Below, piece after piece: positions 34,845 to 44,036 of a stretch of DNA of 64,000 nt. This stretch comes from an uncultured Faecalibacterium sp. Its GTDB lineage: Bacteria > Bacillota > Clostridia > Oscillospirales > Ruminococcaceae. Below the pieces are notes generated by a model. The model ran no database searches. It saw only the letters and a list, made by a program, of their open reading frames with translations, and was not told the DNA's origin. A program made the position numbers and the translations under genes. The stretch lies in the NCBI GenBank assembly GCA_934547065.1, contig CAKTEF010000007.1, positions 1-64,000 on the forward strand, read 5' to 3'. Position 1 is the first letter of the stretch. Each line of letters starts with the position of its first letter.

Positions 34845-36011
34845 TCAACCTGCCACACCGGCCCGGTAAAGGTAGGGATCGGTGGTAAAGCTTGCGTAGC
34901 TGTACAGCACCAGGATCTGGTCATAGCCATTGTCCGCGATCAGCTGATCCAGCCCGTAATTGTAATTGCGGAAATCCACCACGTCGATCACGGCGTAGTT
35001 TGCGGCCAGGTAAGGCACAAAGCTGTTGGCGTAGCTGTCCTTGATGACCAGGATCTTGCCCGCACCGTCGCCGGAGATGCGGCTCAGGCCGTTGTTGCCG
35101 TGCAGGAACATGGCGTACTTATCATACACGTTCAGCTTGTCGGTGTCGTACAGGCCGGTGGTAGTGCCCTGGGTGGGCTGGCCCGGGCCGGTGACGTTCC
35201 AAATGGTCAGGCGGTTCTGCAGATCGTACCAGGTGATGGTGTCCGGCTCCGCGTTCCAGGTGCGCGCCTTGGAGTAGTGGGTGCCGTAGAAATCTTCCGC
35301 CGTTTCCGCCGTGTGGGCCGTGCGGTCAAAGGGGGTCAGGCCCAGCGTTTTGCAGAACTGCTCATACGCATAGTAGGCCCCCAGCGTGGTCCAATGGTGG
35401 TCGGTGCGGTAATAAAGGTACTCGTCCTTGTGCTCGGCCAGGGTGCCGGTCACGTTCAGGAAATGGCCGCCCTGCACGGCATTTCCCGCCTCGGCGATCC
35501 GCGCTTCCTCGTCCACCTGGGGCACGCCTGCGGGCAGGTCCTCCGGGTAGAGGACGGCTGCCGACGGCACCAGCATGAAGTTCACCTTGCCGGGATAGCG
35601 CTGGCACAGCGACTGCACCGCCGCCAGGTTCCGGCCAAACGTCTTTTGGTCCGAAGCCAGGGTCTGATACCGGCGGACGAACATCCGGTGCTCCTTGCCC
35701 AGCAGGATGCCGCCGCTCTGCGTTTTCTGGAACAGGGTCGTCTCCGCCAGGCTCTGCAGGCCGATCCACTGATCCCGCCCGAACACCTGATCCTTGACGT
35801 ATCGGGTGTAGGTGGTAAAGTAGTCGTTCAGCCCGTCCACCGTAACGGCCGAAAGCTTGGGCTTCTGGGTCAGGGTGGTGTTTTCCAGCTCACTGTATGC
35901 CCGGTCCGGGGTCACCAGGTCCAGCACGAACAGGGCCGCAAAAAACAGGGTGAATGCCGCCAGCACCGGGTACTGCCGCAGGGAGACGCTGTGTTTGGAA
36001 TGCTTGTCCAT
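34845..36011 (-). CDS. DHHW family protein (AlgX/DltD-like O-acetylation partner)
   Basis: This 388-residue protein has one N-terminal membrane anchor (YPVLAAFTLFFAALFVLDLV) and an extracellular SGNH-like domain. The family signature DHHW is visible in YYRTDHHWTTLGAYYAY, and a serine motif in LVIKDSYANSFVP. Such proteins work with an MBOAT channel to move acyl groups onto surface polysaccharides. It follows the MBOAT gene by about 16 nt. The start at 36011 follows a GGGAGG site. Confidence 0.88.
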   Translation of the reverse strand: MDKHSKHSVSLRQYPVLAAFTLFFAALFVLDLVTPDRAYSELENTTLTQKPKLSAVTVDGLNDYFTTYTRYVKDQVFGRDQWIGLQSLAETTLFQKTQSGGILLGKEHRMFVRRYQTLASDQKTFGRNLAAVQSLCQRYPGKVNFMLVPSAAVLYPEDLPAGVPQVDEEARIAEAGNAVQGGHFLNVTGTLAEHKDEYLYYRTDHHWTTLGAYYAYEQFCKTLGLTPFDRTAHTAETAEDFYGTHYSKARTWNAEPDTITWYDLQNRLTIWNVTGPGQPTQGTTTGLYDTDKLNVYDKYAMFLHGNNGLSRISGDGAGKILVIKDSYANSFVPYLAANYAVIDVVDFRNYNYGLDQLIADNGYDQILVLYSYASFTTDPYLYRAGVAG

Positions 36012-36027
36012 TGGTTTGCTGCCTCCC

Positions 36028-37446
36028 TCAGAAATTGAAATACAGGAACGGGCTGTTGGTGCTGCCCACCACATATGCCGTGGAGAGCACCAGCAGCGCC
36101 AGCACCGTGGCCACCCGTGTCAGGGTGCGGCGGCGCAGCCGATTCCACAGCGTTTCGATGAGCGGGGTGCAGCAGACCGCACTGACGGCCAGCAGCACAC
36201 CGTAATTGCGCAGGAAATACACCGGCGAAGCTCCGCCGGAGGGGACAAAGAGCTTTTGGAACAGCAGCCCGAAGCCCACGCCCGGCTCGTTGCCCACAAA
36301 CATGGCCCAGCCCACCACCACCAGGAACATGGTGTAAAGGTGGGGCCACACCCGGCCTTTTTCCAGGTGCTTGAGCAGGAACAGCTTTTCCACGGCCAGC
36401 AGCACAAAATAGTACAGGCCCCAGCAGATGAAGTTCCAGTTGGCACCGTGCCAGATGCCGGTGAGCAGCTCCACCACGAACAGGTTGAAGATCTGCCGTT
36501 TCAGGCCCCGGCGGTTGCCGCCCAGCGGGATATACACATACTCCCGGAACCAGCCCGAAAGCGTGATGTGCCAGCGCCGCCAGAACTCGGTGATGGAGCG
36601 GGAAATATAGGGGAAATTGAAGTTCTGGGGGAACTCAAAGCCCAGCATTTTGCCCATGCCAATGGCCATCATCGAGTAGCCGGAAAAATCAAAGTACAGC
36701 TGCAGCGAGTAGGCGATCACGCCCAGCCAGACCAGCGGGGTGGAGGCGTTGGCCAGCCCGACACAGGTCGTGGACGGGCTGGATGCCACGCCGATGATGT
36801 CGGTCCACAGTGCGCCCACGGCATCGGCCAGCAGCACCTTTTTGGCCAGGCCAAAGGTGAACAGGGTCATGCCCTCCTCGATCCGGGCCGGGCTGTACCG
36901 GCCCTTGTAGACGTGCAGCTGGGCCGCAACGTCGCGGTATTTGACGATGGGGCCTGCGATCAGCTGGGGGAACATGACCACATACGCGCCAAAATCAATG
37001 ATGTTGTGTTCGGTTTTCACGTCCCGGCGGTACACGTCGATGGTGTAGGAAAGGGTCTGGAACGTGTAAAAGCTGATGCCCAGCGGCAGGGTCCCGATGC
37101 CCTGGATGGAAGCAAAGCTTGTCCCCAGCAGGCTGTTCAGGCTGGAAAGGACAAAGTTTGCATACTTGAAATAGAACAGCATCCCCAGGCTGCCCGCCAG
37201 CGCGGCCAGCAGAAAGCCCTTGCGGGCGGCAGGGGTTGCATCCCATTTTTCCAGCCCCAGCCCGCACAGATAGTTGAGCAGGATCAAAGCCAGCATGACC
37301 GGGAAGAACCGCACCTCGCCCCAGCAGTAGAACACCAGGCTGCACACGAACAGCACGGTGTTCTTGAGCTTTGCGGGCGCAAGGTAATACAGCGCCAGCG
37401 TGATGGGCAGGAAGCGGAACAGGAAGATGATGGTGCTGAAAACCAA
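36028..37446 (-). CDS. MBOAT family O-acyltransferase (AlgI-like)
   Basis: This 472-residue polytopic protein moves acyl groups, usually acetyl, across the membrane to cell-surface glycans. The MBOAT landmarks are present: FPQLIAGPIVKY, the FWRRWHITLSGWFREYVYIPLGG segment (in pieces FWRRWHITLSGW and YIPLGGNRRG), and the catalytic His in LTGIWHGANWNF. The start is a TTG at 37446 with GGAGG 7 nt upstream; the longer frame beginning upstream lacks a ribosome site. It is transcribed with the DHHW gene. Confidence 0.92.
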   Translation of the reverse strand: MVFSTIIFLFRFLPITLALYYLAPAKLKNTVLFVCSLVFYCWGEVRFFPVMLALILLNYLCGLGLEKWDATPAARKGFLLAALAGSLGMLFYFKYANFVLSSLNSLLGTSFASIQGIGTLPLGISFYTFQTLSYTIDVYRRDVKTEHNIIDFGAYVVMFPQLIAGPIVKYRDVAAQLHVYKGRYSPARIEEGMTLFTFGLAKKVLLADAVGALWTDIIGVASSPSTTCVGLANASTPLVWLGVIAYSLQLYFDFSGYSMMAIGMGKMLGFEFPQNFNFPYISRSITEFWRRWHITLSGWFREYVYIPLGGNRRGLKRQIFNLFVVELLTGIWHGANWNFICWGLYYFVLLAVEKLFLLKHLEKGRVWPHLYTMFLVVVGWAMFVGNEPGVGFGLLFQKLFVPSGGASPVYFLRNYGVLLAVSAVCCTPLIETLWNRLRRRTLTRVATVLALLVLSTAYVVGSTNSPFLYFNF

Positions 37447-37524
37447 AGGGTCTGCCTCCTTCAAAAAAGAGCCGTTGCAGCGCACTCTCAGACTCGCGTT
37501 GCAACAGCCCCGGTTCGTTTTATT

Positions 37525-38094
37525 TTATTCGCTCAGGGCGCTGTCCACGGCGCTGTCCAGATCGGCGGTACACTCGTTGGAGGCGATGGCCATGACCACC
37601 ATGTTGTCCTTGAACGCGATCACGGCGTTCTCCACGTTGTCCTGGGCCTGGGCAAACTCGGCATAGTTGCCATAGAACGCCACCTGATCCTGCTGGTAAG
37701 CGGCCAGCAGGTTGGCCACATCCTCGGCTTTGCCGTCGGCGGCCTCGATCACCAGCACCAGACCGGCATCGCCGTTGTCGTTGCTCTTGACCCCCTTGTA
37801 GCTCACCACGTCCTCCGCCGGCAGATTGAAGTCATACTCGATGTTCATGGCGGCGATCTCAAACGGGTTGGAGATGGGGTTTGCATCCAGCAGGGTCTGG
37901 AACGGAGCGTTCAGCACATCGCTGCTGTTGTCCTCGCCCAGCTGGGCGCTGGAAGCCTGGCTCAGCACGGTGGAGCTGGGCGCTGCCTCGGCCGAAGAAG
38001 CCGTGGAAGATGCCGGGCTGCCGCACCCGGCCAGAACGGCGCAGCTCAAAGCCAGAGCGGCAGCCGATCCCATCATTTTTGCAGAAAGTTTCAT
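37525..38094 (-). CDS. DUF4358-like lipoprotein
   Basis: The 189-residue protein has a lipoprotein signal with lipobox LAGC (Cys24), a Ser/Ala-rich linker and a globular domain of about 130 residues. Short lipoproteins of this kind (DUF4358) are commonly found next to MBOAT/DHHW pairs in Clostridia, which fits here. The exact role in polysaccharide acylation is not known. Confidence 0.75.
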   Translation of the reverse strand: MKLSAKMMGSAAALALSCAVLAGCGSPASSTASSAEAAPSSTVLSQASSAQLGEDNSSDVLNAPFQTLLDANPISNPFEIAAMNIEYDFNLPAEDVVSYKGVKSNDNGDAGLVLVIEAADGKAEDVANLLAAYQQDQVAFYGNYAEFAQAQDNVENAVIAFKDNMVVMAIASNECTADLDSAVDSALSE

Positions 38095-38242
38095 GGAATA
38101 TTCCCTCTTTGTCACTAGATTACACCTGGCCTGCGGGGGCAGAAGTTTCCCGATGGCAGGCCATTCTTATCTTATCATATCGCTTCCGGAATTGCAAACG
38201 GCAAGCCGAAACTTTTACGGTTTCTTCACCGGTGTGCCCCGC

Positions 38243-39151
38243 TCAGCCCGCAATGGCCTGCAGCTGGGCCGCATACTCCTCAAAGCACAGGCCGCTGGCG
38301 TTGATCCGGGCGGCATTCTCCCTGCCCACATAGCGCCAGTGCCACGGCTCATAGGTGATCTCGGTGATGTCCTCGGCCCCCTTGGGGTAGCGCAGGATAA
38401 AACCGTAATCCCCGGCGTGCTCACACAGCCAGCGGAACGCGGCGGTGTTCTCAAAGCCCTCGTCCAGGCCCGTGTGCTCCGGGCTGTTCAGGTCCGCCGC
38501 CAGGCCGCAGTTGTGCTCCGAGTAGCCCGGCGGGTTGACCACGGCTGCCGCCATCTCCTTGGCCGTGGCCGTGTCGTAGCCCTTGTCCTGATAGAACTTT
38601 GTTTTCCGCTCGTACAGGCCAGTCTGGTACTTCACGCTGCGGTAGCCGCTCTGCATCCAGACGGTCACGCCGTCGGCCGCAGCGGCTTTCTGCATCTCTA
38701 AAAATGCGTCGCAGGCCGCCGTTTGCAGCGTTTTGTTCACAGCCGTGGCCGAGCCGCATTCTTTCGTCTCAAACGTGTAGTCGTCCGGCATCTTGTTGGT
38801 GTGGTTCACCAGCACCATGAACGGGTCGGCCAGCATGGCGGCGGCCTCGCTCCGGGTCAGGCCCAGGGCGTTCTCGGCGCTTTCCTGCACGGCGGCACTC
38901 CCGGCACCGGGGGCCGCCGAGGAAACCGATGCCGCCGGGGAAACCGATGCCGCCGGGGAAGCCGGAGCACCGGCGGCATCGGCGGCAGGCACCGGGGCCG
39001 GACGGCGGGAAAGCAGGAATGCAGCCCCGCCCACCATCAGGCAGGCCGCCGCAGTCAGTCCGGCCACCCGGCGGATGGCGCGGTTCCGGCGGCGGCGGCG
39101 CACCTCGGCACGGGTCATGCGGCGGCGCGGGGGATAGGGATTCTGGTTCAT
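38243..39151 (-). CDS. VanY-type D-alanyl-D-alanine carboxypeptidase
   Basis: The 302-residue protein has a basic N-terminus, one membrane segment (VAGLTAAACLMVGGAAFLL), a low-complexity Ala/Ser/Pro linker (about 50-95) and a C-terminal M15B peptidase domain. The zinc motifs are intact: SEHNCGLAADLN (SxHxxGxAxD) and EPWHWRYV. It trims D-Ala from peptidoglycan stem peptides outside the membrane. It diverges from the spoVA genes, 84 bp apart. Nothing suggests vancomycin resistance. Confidence 0.93.
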   Translation of the reverse strand: MNQNPYPPRRRMTRAEVRRRRRNRAIRRVAGLTAAACLMVGGAAFLLSRRPAPVPAADAAGAPASPAASVSPAASVSSAAPGAGSAAVQESAENALGLTRSEAAAMLADPFMVLVNHTNKMPDDYTFETKECGSATAVNKTLQTAACDAFLEMQKAAAADGVTVWMQSGYRSVKYQTGLYERKTKFYQDKGYDTATAKEMAAAVVNPPGYSEHNCGLAADLNSPEHTGLDEGFENTAAFRWLCEHAGDYGFILRYPKGAEDITEITYEPWHWRYVGRENAARINASGLCFEEYAAQLQAIAG

Positions 39152-39235
39152 AGGAGCCTTCTTTCTTCAGATCATGGCATGATTCAGGGATAGTCTGGGC
39201 ATTTTCCGGGCATTCTAACCCCTGAGGTGACAGCA

Positions 39236-39673
39236 ATGAAGCTTTCTGCACAGGAATATGCCCGGCGGGTCAAAAAAGTCAGCCCGCCCTCGCCCCTTGG
39301 CACCGACTGCCTGTGGGCGTTTGGCACCGGGGGCGGCATCTGCCTTTTGGGCGAGGTGCTGCGCCAGCGGTATCTTGCCCTGGGGCTGGAAACCGATCTG
39401 GCCGGCACCCTGACCAGCTGCAGCCTGATCGTTCTCTCTGCGCTTCTGACCACCTTTGGTCTGTACCAGAAGCTGGCCGCGCGGGCGGGGGCCGGGTCGC
39501 TGGTGCCCATCACCGGCTTTGCCAACGCCGTGGTCAGCGCGGCGCTGGAGTTCAAGACCGAGGGCCGCGTCTGCGGCACCGGAGCCAAGATGTTCACCAT
39601 CGCGGGGCCGGTCATCGTGTACGGCACGCTGGCCGCCGTGATCTACGGCGGGGTGCTCTGGCTGCTGGGCTGA
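39236..39673 (+). CDS. spoVAC: Stage V sporulation protein AC
   Basis: SpoVAC is a membrane component of the channel that moves dipicolinic acid into the forespore and out at germination. The 145-residue protein has the family pattern of four hydrophobic segments and the motif TGFANAVVSAALEFKTEGRVCG (in pieces TGFANAVVSAALEF, KTEGRVCG). ATG 39236 follows CTGAGGTG. It starts a spoVAC-AD-AE operon. Confidence 0.92.
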   Translation: MKLSAQEYARRVKKVSPPSPLGTDCLWAFGTGGGICLLGEVLRQRYLALGLETDLAGTLTSCSLIVLSALLTTFGLYQKLAARAGAGSLVPITGFANAVVSAALEFKTEGRVCGTGAKMFTIAGPVIVYGTLAAVIYGGVLWLLG

Positions 39674-39805
39674 ACACCTTATTTACAATACGCACGTCCG
39701 GGCGCAAAAATTGCAGCTTCCCGGCGAGGCACACGTTCCGACCGCGTGCGGCGATATTATACCACAAAATCCAAAGAATAGCATCCCTGAAAGGGGGAAT
39801 TTTTC

Positions 39806-40834
39806 ATGGCGATCCGCCACGGCGACACCCTGGTGTTCGCCCACAGCCCGGTCATCGCGGCCCACGCCGCCATCGGCGGCAAAAAGGAGGGCGAAAGCCC
39901 CCTTGCCGCCGAGTTTGACGAGCTGAGCACCGACAACCGTTTCGGCCAGACCAGCTGGGAAGCCGCCGAAGCGCAGCTGCAGCTGCGGGCTGCGCGGCTC
40001 TGCCTGAAAAAGGCCGACACCGCCGAGCAGGAAGTCAGCCTGGTGCTGGCCGGGGACCTGCAGGCCCAGTGTACGGCCTCCGGCTACGCGCTGCGCACCC
40101 TGGGCCTGCCCTTTGCGGGGCTGTTCGGGGCTTGCAGCACCATGGCCGAGGCCCTGGGCCTGGGGGCGGCCCTGTGCAGTGCCGGGCTGGCCGAAAACCT
40201 GCTGGCCATGACATCCAGCCATTTCTGCGCGGCAGAGCGCCAGTTCCGCACCCCGCTGAGCTACGGGGCCGTGCGCACTCCCACCGCCCAGTGGACCGCC
40301 ACGGCAGCGGGAGCCTGCCTGCTCCGCCCGGCCGGGCAGGGGGCAGCCATCCGGGCCGTGACCTTTGGCCGGGTGCAGGACCTGGGCATCCGGGACATCA
40401 ACAACATGGGCGCGGCCATGGCCCCGGCGGCCGCCGCCACCCTGCTGCGCTATTTTGCCGACACCCATTCCGGCCCGCAGGACGTGGATGCCATTTACAC
40501 CGGGGACCTGGGCCATGTGGGCAGCCAGCTGTTCCGGGAGCTGCTGGCCGCCGAGGGGCTGCTGGTCAAGAACCATGTGGACTGCGGCTCCATCCTCTAC
40601 GACCCCGAAGATCCCGGCATCAAAAGCGGCAGTTCCGGTCCGGGCTGCTCGGCTGCCGTGCTCTGCGGGCACATCCTGCCCCGGCTGGAGCGGGGCAGCC
40701 AGCGGCGGGTGCTGTTTTTGGCAACCGGTGCCCTGATGAGCCAGACCACTTTTTTGCAAAAGGAGAGCATCCCCGCCATTGCCCACCTGGTGGAGCTTGC
40801 CGCGCCCGGCGCACAGAACGGAGGTGCCGCATGA
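39806..40834 (+). CDS. spoVAD: Stage V sporulation protein AD
   Basis: SpoVAD is the thiolase-fold, dipicolinate-binding protein of the SpoVA channel. The 342-residue protein shows the thiolase-like halves, GLFGACSTMAEALGLGAAL and DCGSILYDPEDPGIKSG (typical of SpoVAD), and has family length. It lies 130 bp after spoVAC and overlaps spoVAE by 4 nt. Confidence 0.94.
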   Translation: MAIRHGDTLVFAHSPVIAAHAAIGGKKEGESPLAAEFDELSTDNRFGQTSWEAAEAQLQLRAARLCLKKADTAEQEVSLVLAGDLQAQCTASGYALRTLGLPFAGLFGACSTMAEALGLGAALCSAGLAENLLAMTSSHFCAAERQFRTPLSYGAVRTPTAQWTATAAGACLLRPAGQGAAIRAVTFGRVQDLGIRDINNMGAAMAPAAAATLLRYFADTHSGPQDVDAIYTGDLGHVGSQLFRELLAAEGLLVKNHVDCGSILYDPEDPGIKSGSSGPGCSAAVLCGHILPRLERGSQRRVLFLATGALMSQTTFLQKESIPAIAHLVELAAPGAQNGGAA

Positions 40835-41187
40835 ATTATTTCTGGGCCTTTGTCGTCGGCGGCGCGATCTGTGGGATCGGCCAGCTGTTCATCGACCTGA
40901 CCGGCCTGACCCCCGCCCGCATCCTGACAGGCTATGTGGTGGCGGGGGTGGTGCTCTCGGCGCTGGGATGGTATGCCCCGCTGGCCGAGTTTGCGGGCTG
41001 CGGGGCCACCGTGCCCCTGCTGGGCTTCGGCCACCTGCTGGCCAAAGGCGTGCAGACGGCCCTGGCCGAGGAGGGTGCCATCGGCATCCTGACCGGCGGC
41101 CTGACCGCAGCCGCCGCCGGCATCACCACCAGCCTTGTCTGCGGCGTTTTATGTTCGCTGATCGGGAAAAGCCACGATCAGAACTAG
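40831..41187 (+). CDS. spoVAE: Stage V sporulation protein AE
   Basis: The 118-residue protein is the third minimal SpoVA component, with four hydrophobic segments and the motifs GGAICGIGQLFIDLTGLTPARI (in pieces GGAICGIGQLFID, LTGLTPARIL) and GFGHLLAKG. GGAGG stands upstream of the ATG, which overlaps the spoVAD stop. Confidence 0.92.
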   Translation: MNYFWAFVVGGAICGIGQLFIDLTGLTPARILTGYVVAGVVLSALGWYAPLAEFAGCGATVPLLGFGHLLAKGVQTALAEEGAIGILTGGLTAAAAGITTSLVCGVLCSLIGKSHDQN

Positions 41188-41208
41188 GCGCGCCGCTGCC
41201 AGGCATAA

Positions 41209-41243
41209 CAAAAACCCCTGTACCGGAACGGCACAGGGGTTTT
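41209..41243. terminator. Bidirectional terminator between spoVAE and rpsT
   Basis: AAAACCCCTGT pairs with ACAGGGGTTTT (one arm reads CACAGGGGTTTTG) around a short loop. Both flanks are suitable for termination of the two convergent transcripts. Confidence 0.8.
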
Positions 41244-41263
41244 GTTCGTCAATCAGAAAGCGA

Positions 41264-41524
41264 TCAAGCGTTCTTGTTAGCACGCTTTGCCATACGGCTG
41301 ATCTTGCGGCTTGCGGTGTTCTTCTTGATGACACCCTTAGCGCGAGCCTTGTCGATCGCGGAAACAGCAGCCAGGACGGTTGCGTCCTTGTCAGCGGCAT
41401 TCGCATCGATGGCAGCGTCTGCCTTCTTGACGACTGTTTTCAGGTTGGTCTTAATGGCCTTGTTGTGAGCCTGCTCTGCAGCAGCCTGCACGACGCGGTC
41501 CTTCTGAGATTTGATGTTAGGCAT
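41264..41524 (-). CDS. rpsT: 30S ribosomal protein S20
   Basis: The 86-residue basic protein begins MPNIKSQKDRV and ends with a Lys/Arg-rich helix (KKNTASRKISRMAKRANK), as S20 does. It binds 16S rRNA early in 30S assembly. ATG 41524 follows a GGAGG site. In many Clostridia rpsT faces gpr and spoIIP, the same order as here. Confidence 0.97.
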   Translation of the reverse strand: MPNIKSQKDRVVQAAAEQAHNKAIKTNLKTVVKKADAAIDANAADKDATVLAAVSAIDKARAKGVIKKNTASRKISRMAKRANKNA

Positions 41525-41562
41525 TCGTTCCACCTCCTTGGCTACCTATAACAGCGCACCTT

Positions 41563-41591
41563 ATGATACCATATTTGCCGTACCAGCGCAA
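41563..41591 (-). promoter_or_regulatory. Promoter of rpsT
   Basis: On the minus strand TTGCGC (41586-41591), 17 bp, TATCAT (41563-41568), about 40 nt upstream of the start codon. Confidence 0.6.
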
Positions 41592-41701
41592 GCCTTTTTT
41601 GAATTTTTGTTTAGAAAAGTTTTGCTTTTCCCATACTCAGGGCAGGGTTTTGGGCAAAACGCCGCCCAAAACCGGGAAATCCTGTCTGGGAGGGGTTTTG
41701 G

Positions 41702-42481
41702 ATGCGTTTTACCGACCTTGCCGACGAACTGTTTGCGCCCGGCAGCACGCCGCCCGCCGGGGTGCGGGTGGCCACCGCCCGTCAGGGCAGCGTGACCGTG
41801 ACCCGCGTGGAGGTGGCGCGGGAGGGGCTGGCCCGCCCACGCGGGCGGTATGTCACGCTGGAAGTGCCTAATGTCAGCCTGCTGGACGAGCGGGACCCCG
41901 CCGTGATCGAGACCGCTGCCCATGAGCTGCGGGCCCTGCTGCCCCCGGCCGGGCCGGTGCTGGTGCTGGGGGTGGGCAACCGCCGGGTCACTGCCGATGC
42001 CCTGGGCCCCCGCACGGTGCAGAAGATCTTTGTCACGCTGGGGCAGCGGGCCGTTCCGGTGCCGGGCATCCGCCCGGTGGCCGCCGTGGCCCCCGGCGTT
42101 TCGGCTGCCACCGGGCTGAGCTTGCAGCAGCTGGCCGGGGCGCTGGTGCGGGAGATGCGCCCCTGTGTCCTGCTGTGCGTGGACAGCCTTTGCTCCGCCG
42201 AGCCGGAGCGCCTGGGCCGCACGCTCCAGTTTTCCGACACCGGCCTGTGCCCGGCCCGGCCCGACAGCTCCCGCCATCTGGATGCCGCCCGGCTGGGGGT
42301 TCCGGTGGTGGCCGCAGGCATCCCCACCCTGATGCAGGCAGAGGAGGGCAAAGACCTTGTGGTCACCCCGCGCGATCTGGACGGAGTTATTTCCCACGGG
42401 GCGGCGCTGCTGGCAGCCGCCGTCAACCGGGCGCTGCAGCCCCGGCTCAGCATCGCCCAGCTGTGCTGGCTGGTGGGGTGA
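41702..42481 (+). CDS. gpr: Germination protease GPR, short form
   Basis: GPR degrades the small acid-soluble spore proteins at germination. The 259-residue protein contains the HybD-like catalytic core with both conserved aspartates (Asp99 in VTADALGPRTV and Asp161 in LCVDSLCS), and AVAPGVSAATGL and LQFSDTGL. It is about 60-100 residues shorter than usual GPR, missing most of the C-terminal region. The core appears intact. It faces rpsT and precedes spoIIP. Confidence 0.9.
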   Translation: MRFTDLADELFAPGSTPPAGVRVATARQGSVTVTRVEVAREGLARPRGRYVTLEVPNVSLLDERDPAVIETAAHELRALLPPAGPVLVLGVGNRRVTADALGPRTVQKIFVTLGQRAVPVPGIRPVAAVAPGVSAATGLSLQQLAGALVREMRPCVLLCVDSLCSAEPERLGRTLQFSDTGLCPARPDSSRHLDAARLGVPVVAAGIPTLMQAEEGKDLVVTPRDLDGVISHGAALLAAAVNRALQPRLSIAQLCWLVG

Positions 42482-42541
42482 GGTCACTTCTAAATCGTCA
42501 GCCCGGCTCATACAGTAGCACCGAGAGGGGAGGGGACTGCC

Positions 42542-43672
42542 ATGCGCCGAGATTCCGGGAGCACCGGGGTGGGACACGCCCTGGCCTTTGCGGCCGCCGC
42601 CGGGGCGGCCCTGGCGCTGGCCCTGGCCGCCCACGGGCTGCTGCTGACGCTGGCCGCCGTCCTCATCGGGCCGCTGCCCGCCGCCCAGACGGCCCTTTCC
42701 CTGAGCCGGAGCCGTCCCAGCGCCGAAGCCCCGGCCCCGGCGGAGCCGGAATCTTCTGCCGTGCCGGAGGAGCCTGCCGCCGCATCCGGCGCACCGCAGG
42801 CCCCCGCAGCCGTGGAGCTGACGGATTATCTTGTCACGCCGGAACCCGATGAGGCCCGCCCGGCCGATGCCGGGACCGTGATCGAAAAGACCTACCCCCA
42901 GGGCAGCGGCGAAAAGTACATTGCCTGCGGCAGCGGCAGCATCAAGAACAATACCCGCGTCGCTGCCGCCGACATCGCAGCCGAGATCGCAAACCCCATT
43001 CCCTTTGCCGTGGAGTGGGACAGCCCCGATCCCCAGGTGCTCATCCTGCACACCCACGCCACCGAGGACTACCGCCTTTCGGCCGGGCTGTGGTTCCCCG
43101 CCGGGGACGGGGCACGCACCACCGACCGCAGCCTGAACATGTGCGCCGTGGGCCGGATCATGGCCGACACGCTGAACGCCGCCGGGCTGAACACCCTGCA
43201 CGACGAGAGCCTGAACGATTACCCCAGCTACACCGGCAGCTACGAGAACAGCCGGGCCGTGGCCCAGCAGTACCTGGCCCGGTACCCCAGCATCAAGATC
43301 ATCCTGGACGTTCACCGGGATGCCATCGAGACGGAAAGCGGTTCCCGCATGGCTCCCGTCTGCACCGTGAACGGCCGGCAGAGCGCCCAGGTCATGATCA
43401 TCTGCGGGTGCGACAACGGCACCACCGTCTCCCTGCCCGCCTGGCGGCAGAACCTGCGCTTTGCCGCCGCGTGGGAGCGCAGCATGGAGGGGCTGTTCCC
43501 CGGCCTGACCCGGCCGGTGCTGTTCAGCTACCGCTTTTATAATCAGGACCTTCTGCCCGGCAGCCTGCTCATTGAGATCGGCGGCCACGGCAACAACCTC
43601 AACGAGGCTCTTGCCGCCGGTCAGCTGGCCGCACAGGGGCTGGCGGAGGCGCTGCGCCGTGCCGGAGCCTGA
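42542..43672 (+). CDS. spoIIP: Stage II sporulation protein P
   Basis: SpoIIP is the amidase/endopeptidase of the engulfment complex with SpoIID and SpoIIM. The 376-residue protein has an N-terminal membrane segment (LLLTLAAVLIGPLPAAQ), a low-complexity Ala/Pro/Glu linker (about 60-95) and the amidase domain with ILHTHATEDY, LDVHRDAIE and SLLIEIGGHGNNL, which include the zinc ligands. An AGGGGAGG site precedes the ATG. Confidence 0.94.
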   Translation: MRRDSGSTGVGHALAFAAAAGAALALALAAHGLLLTLAAVLIGPLPAAQTALSLSRSRPSAEAPAPAEPESSAVPEEPAAASGAPQAPAAVELTDYLVTPEPDEARPADAGTVIEKTYPQGSGEKYIACGSGSIKNNTRVAAADIAAEIANPIPFAVEWDSPDPQVLILHTHATEDYRLSAGLWFPAGDGARTTDRSLNMCAVGRIMADTLNAAGLNTLHDESLNDYPSYTGSYENSRAVAQQYLARYPSIKIILDVHRDAIETESGSRMAPVCTVNGRQSAQVMIICGCDNGTTVSLPAWRQNLRFAAAWERSMEGLFPGLTRPVLFSYRFYNQDLLPGSLLIEIGGHGNNLNEALAAGQLAAQGLAEALRRAGA

Positions 43673-43680
43673 AATATGGA

Positions 43681-43709
43681 TTGACAAATCCGCCGTCCGG
43701 TGTTATTTT
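43681..43709 (+). promoter_or_regulatory. Promoter of the T-box/asnS transcript
   Basis: TTGACA (43681-43686), 17 bp, TATTTT (43704-43709). The start of transcription would be near 43716. Confidence 0.65.
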
Positions 43710-43715
43710 TAATAT

Positions 43716-44005
43716 CACTGAAAAGCGATGATCGGGAAAAGTAGCGCATCCCGGCCGCCCCAGAGAGCACGGCACTTGCTGGAAGCCGTGTGCGGACGCT
43801 GCGTGAACGAACACCCGGAAGCTGCAATCTGAACCCCGGCGGGGCACTCCCGCCGCCAGTAGGTGCGCCGCAGGTCCTGCGTTATGGGGACAGCGCTTGG
43901 TTTGAGCGCGTGAGCGACCGGATCGTTCCGGTAATTCAGGTGGCACCGCGGACATTACAAGACAGCTTGTTCGCCCTGAACTTTCAGGGCAAAGCTGTCT
44001 TTTTC
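43716..44005 (+). promoter_or_regulatory. T-box riboswitch controlling asnS
   Basis: This leader of about 290 nt carries the T-box consensus AGGTGGCACCGCGGA at 43938-43952, which pairs with the uncharged tRNA acceptor end. The AGAGAG bulge of stem I is visible at 43764-43769. A terminator hairpin follows (GACAGCTT ... AAAGCTGTC then TTTTTC, 43963-44005). Asparagine codons AAC at 43806-43808 and 43810-43812 are specifier candidates, but I could not fix the specifier loop by eye. Uncharged tRNA-Asn should open asnS expression. Confidence 0.93.
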
Positions 44006-44036
44006 TTTTATTTCATCATTTTCGGAGGGAAACATT

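Noticed and set aside
38243..39151. Vancomycin resistance determinant because of the VanY domain
   Set aside because: No vanH, vanA/B-type ligase, vanX or vanRS gene is nearby; VanY-type carboxypeptidases are common housekeeping wall enzymes.
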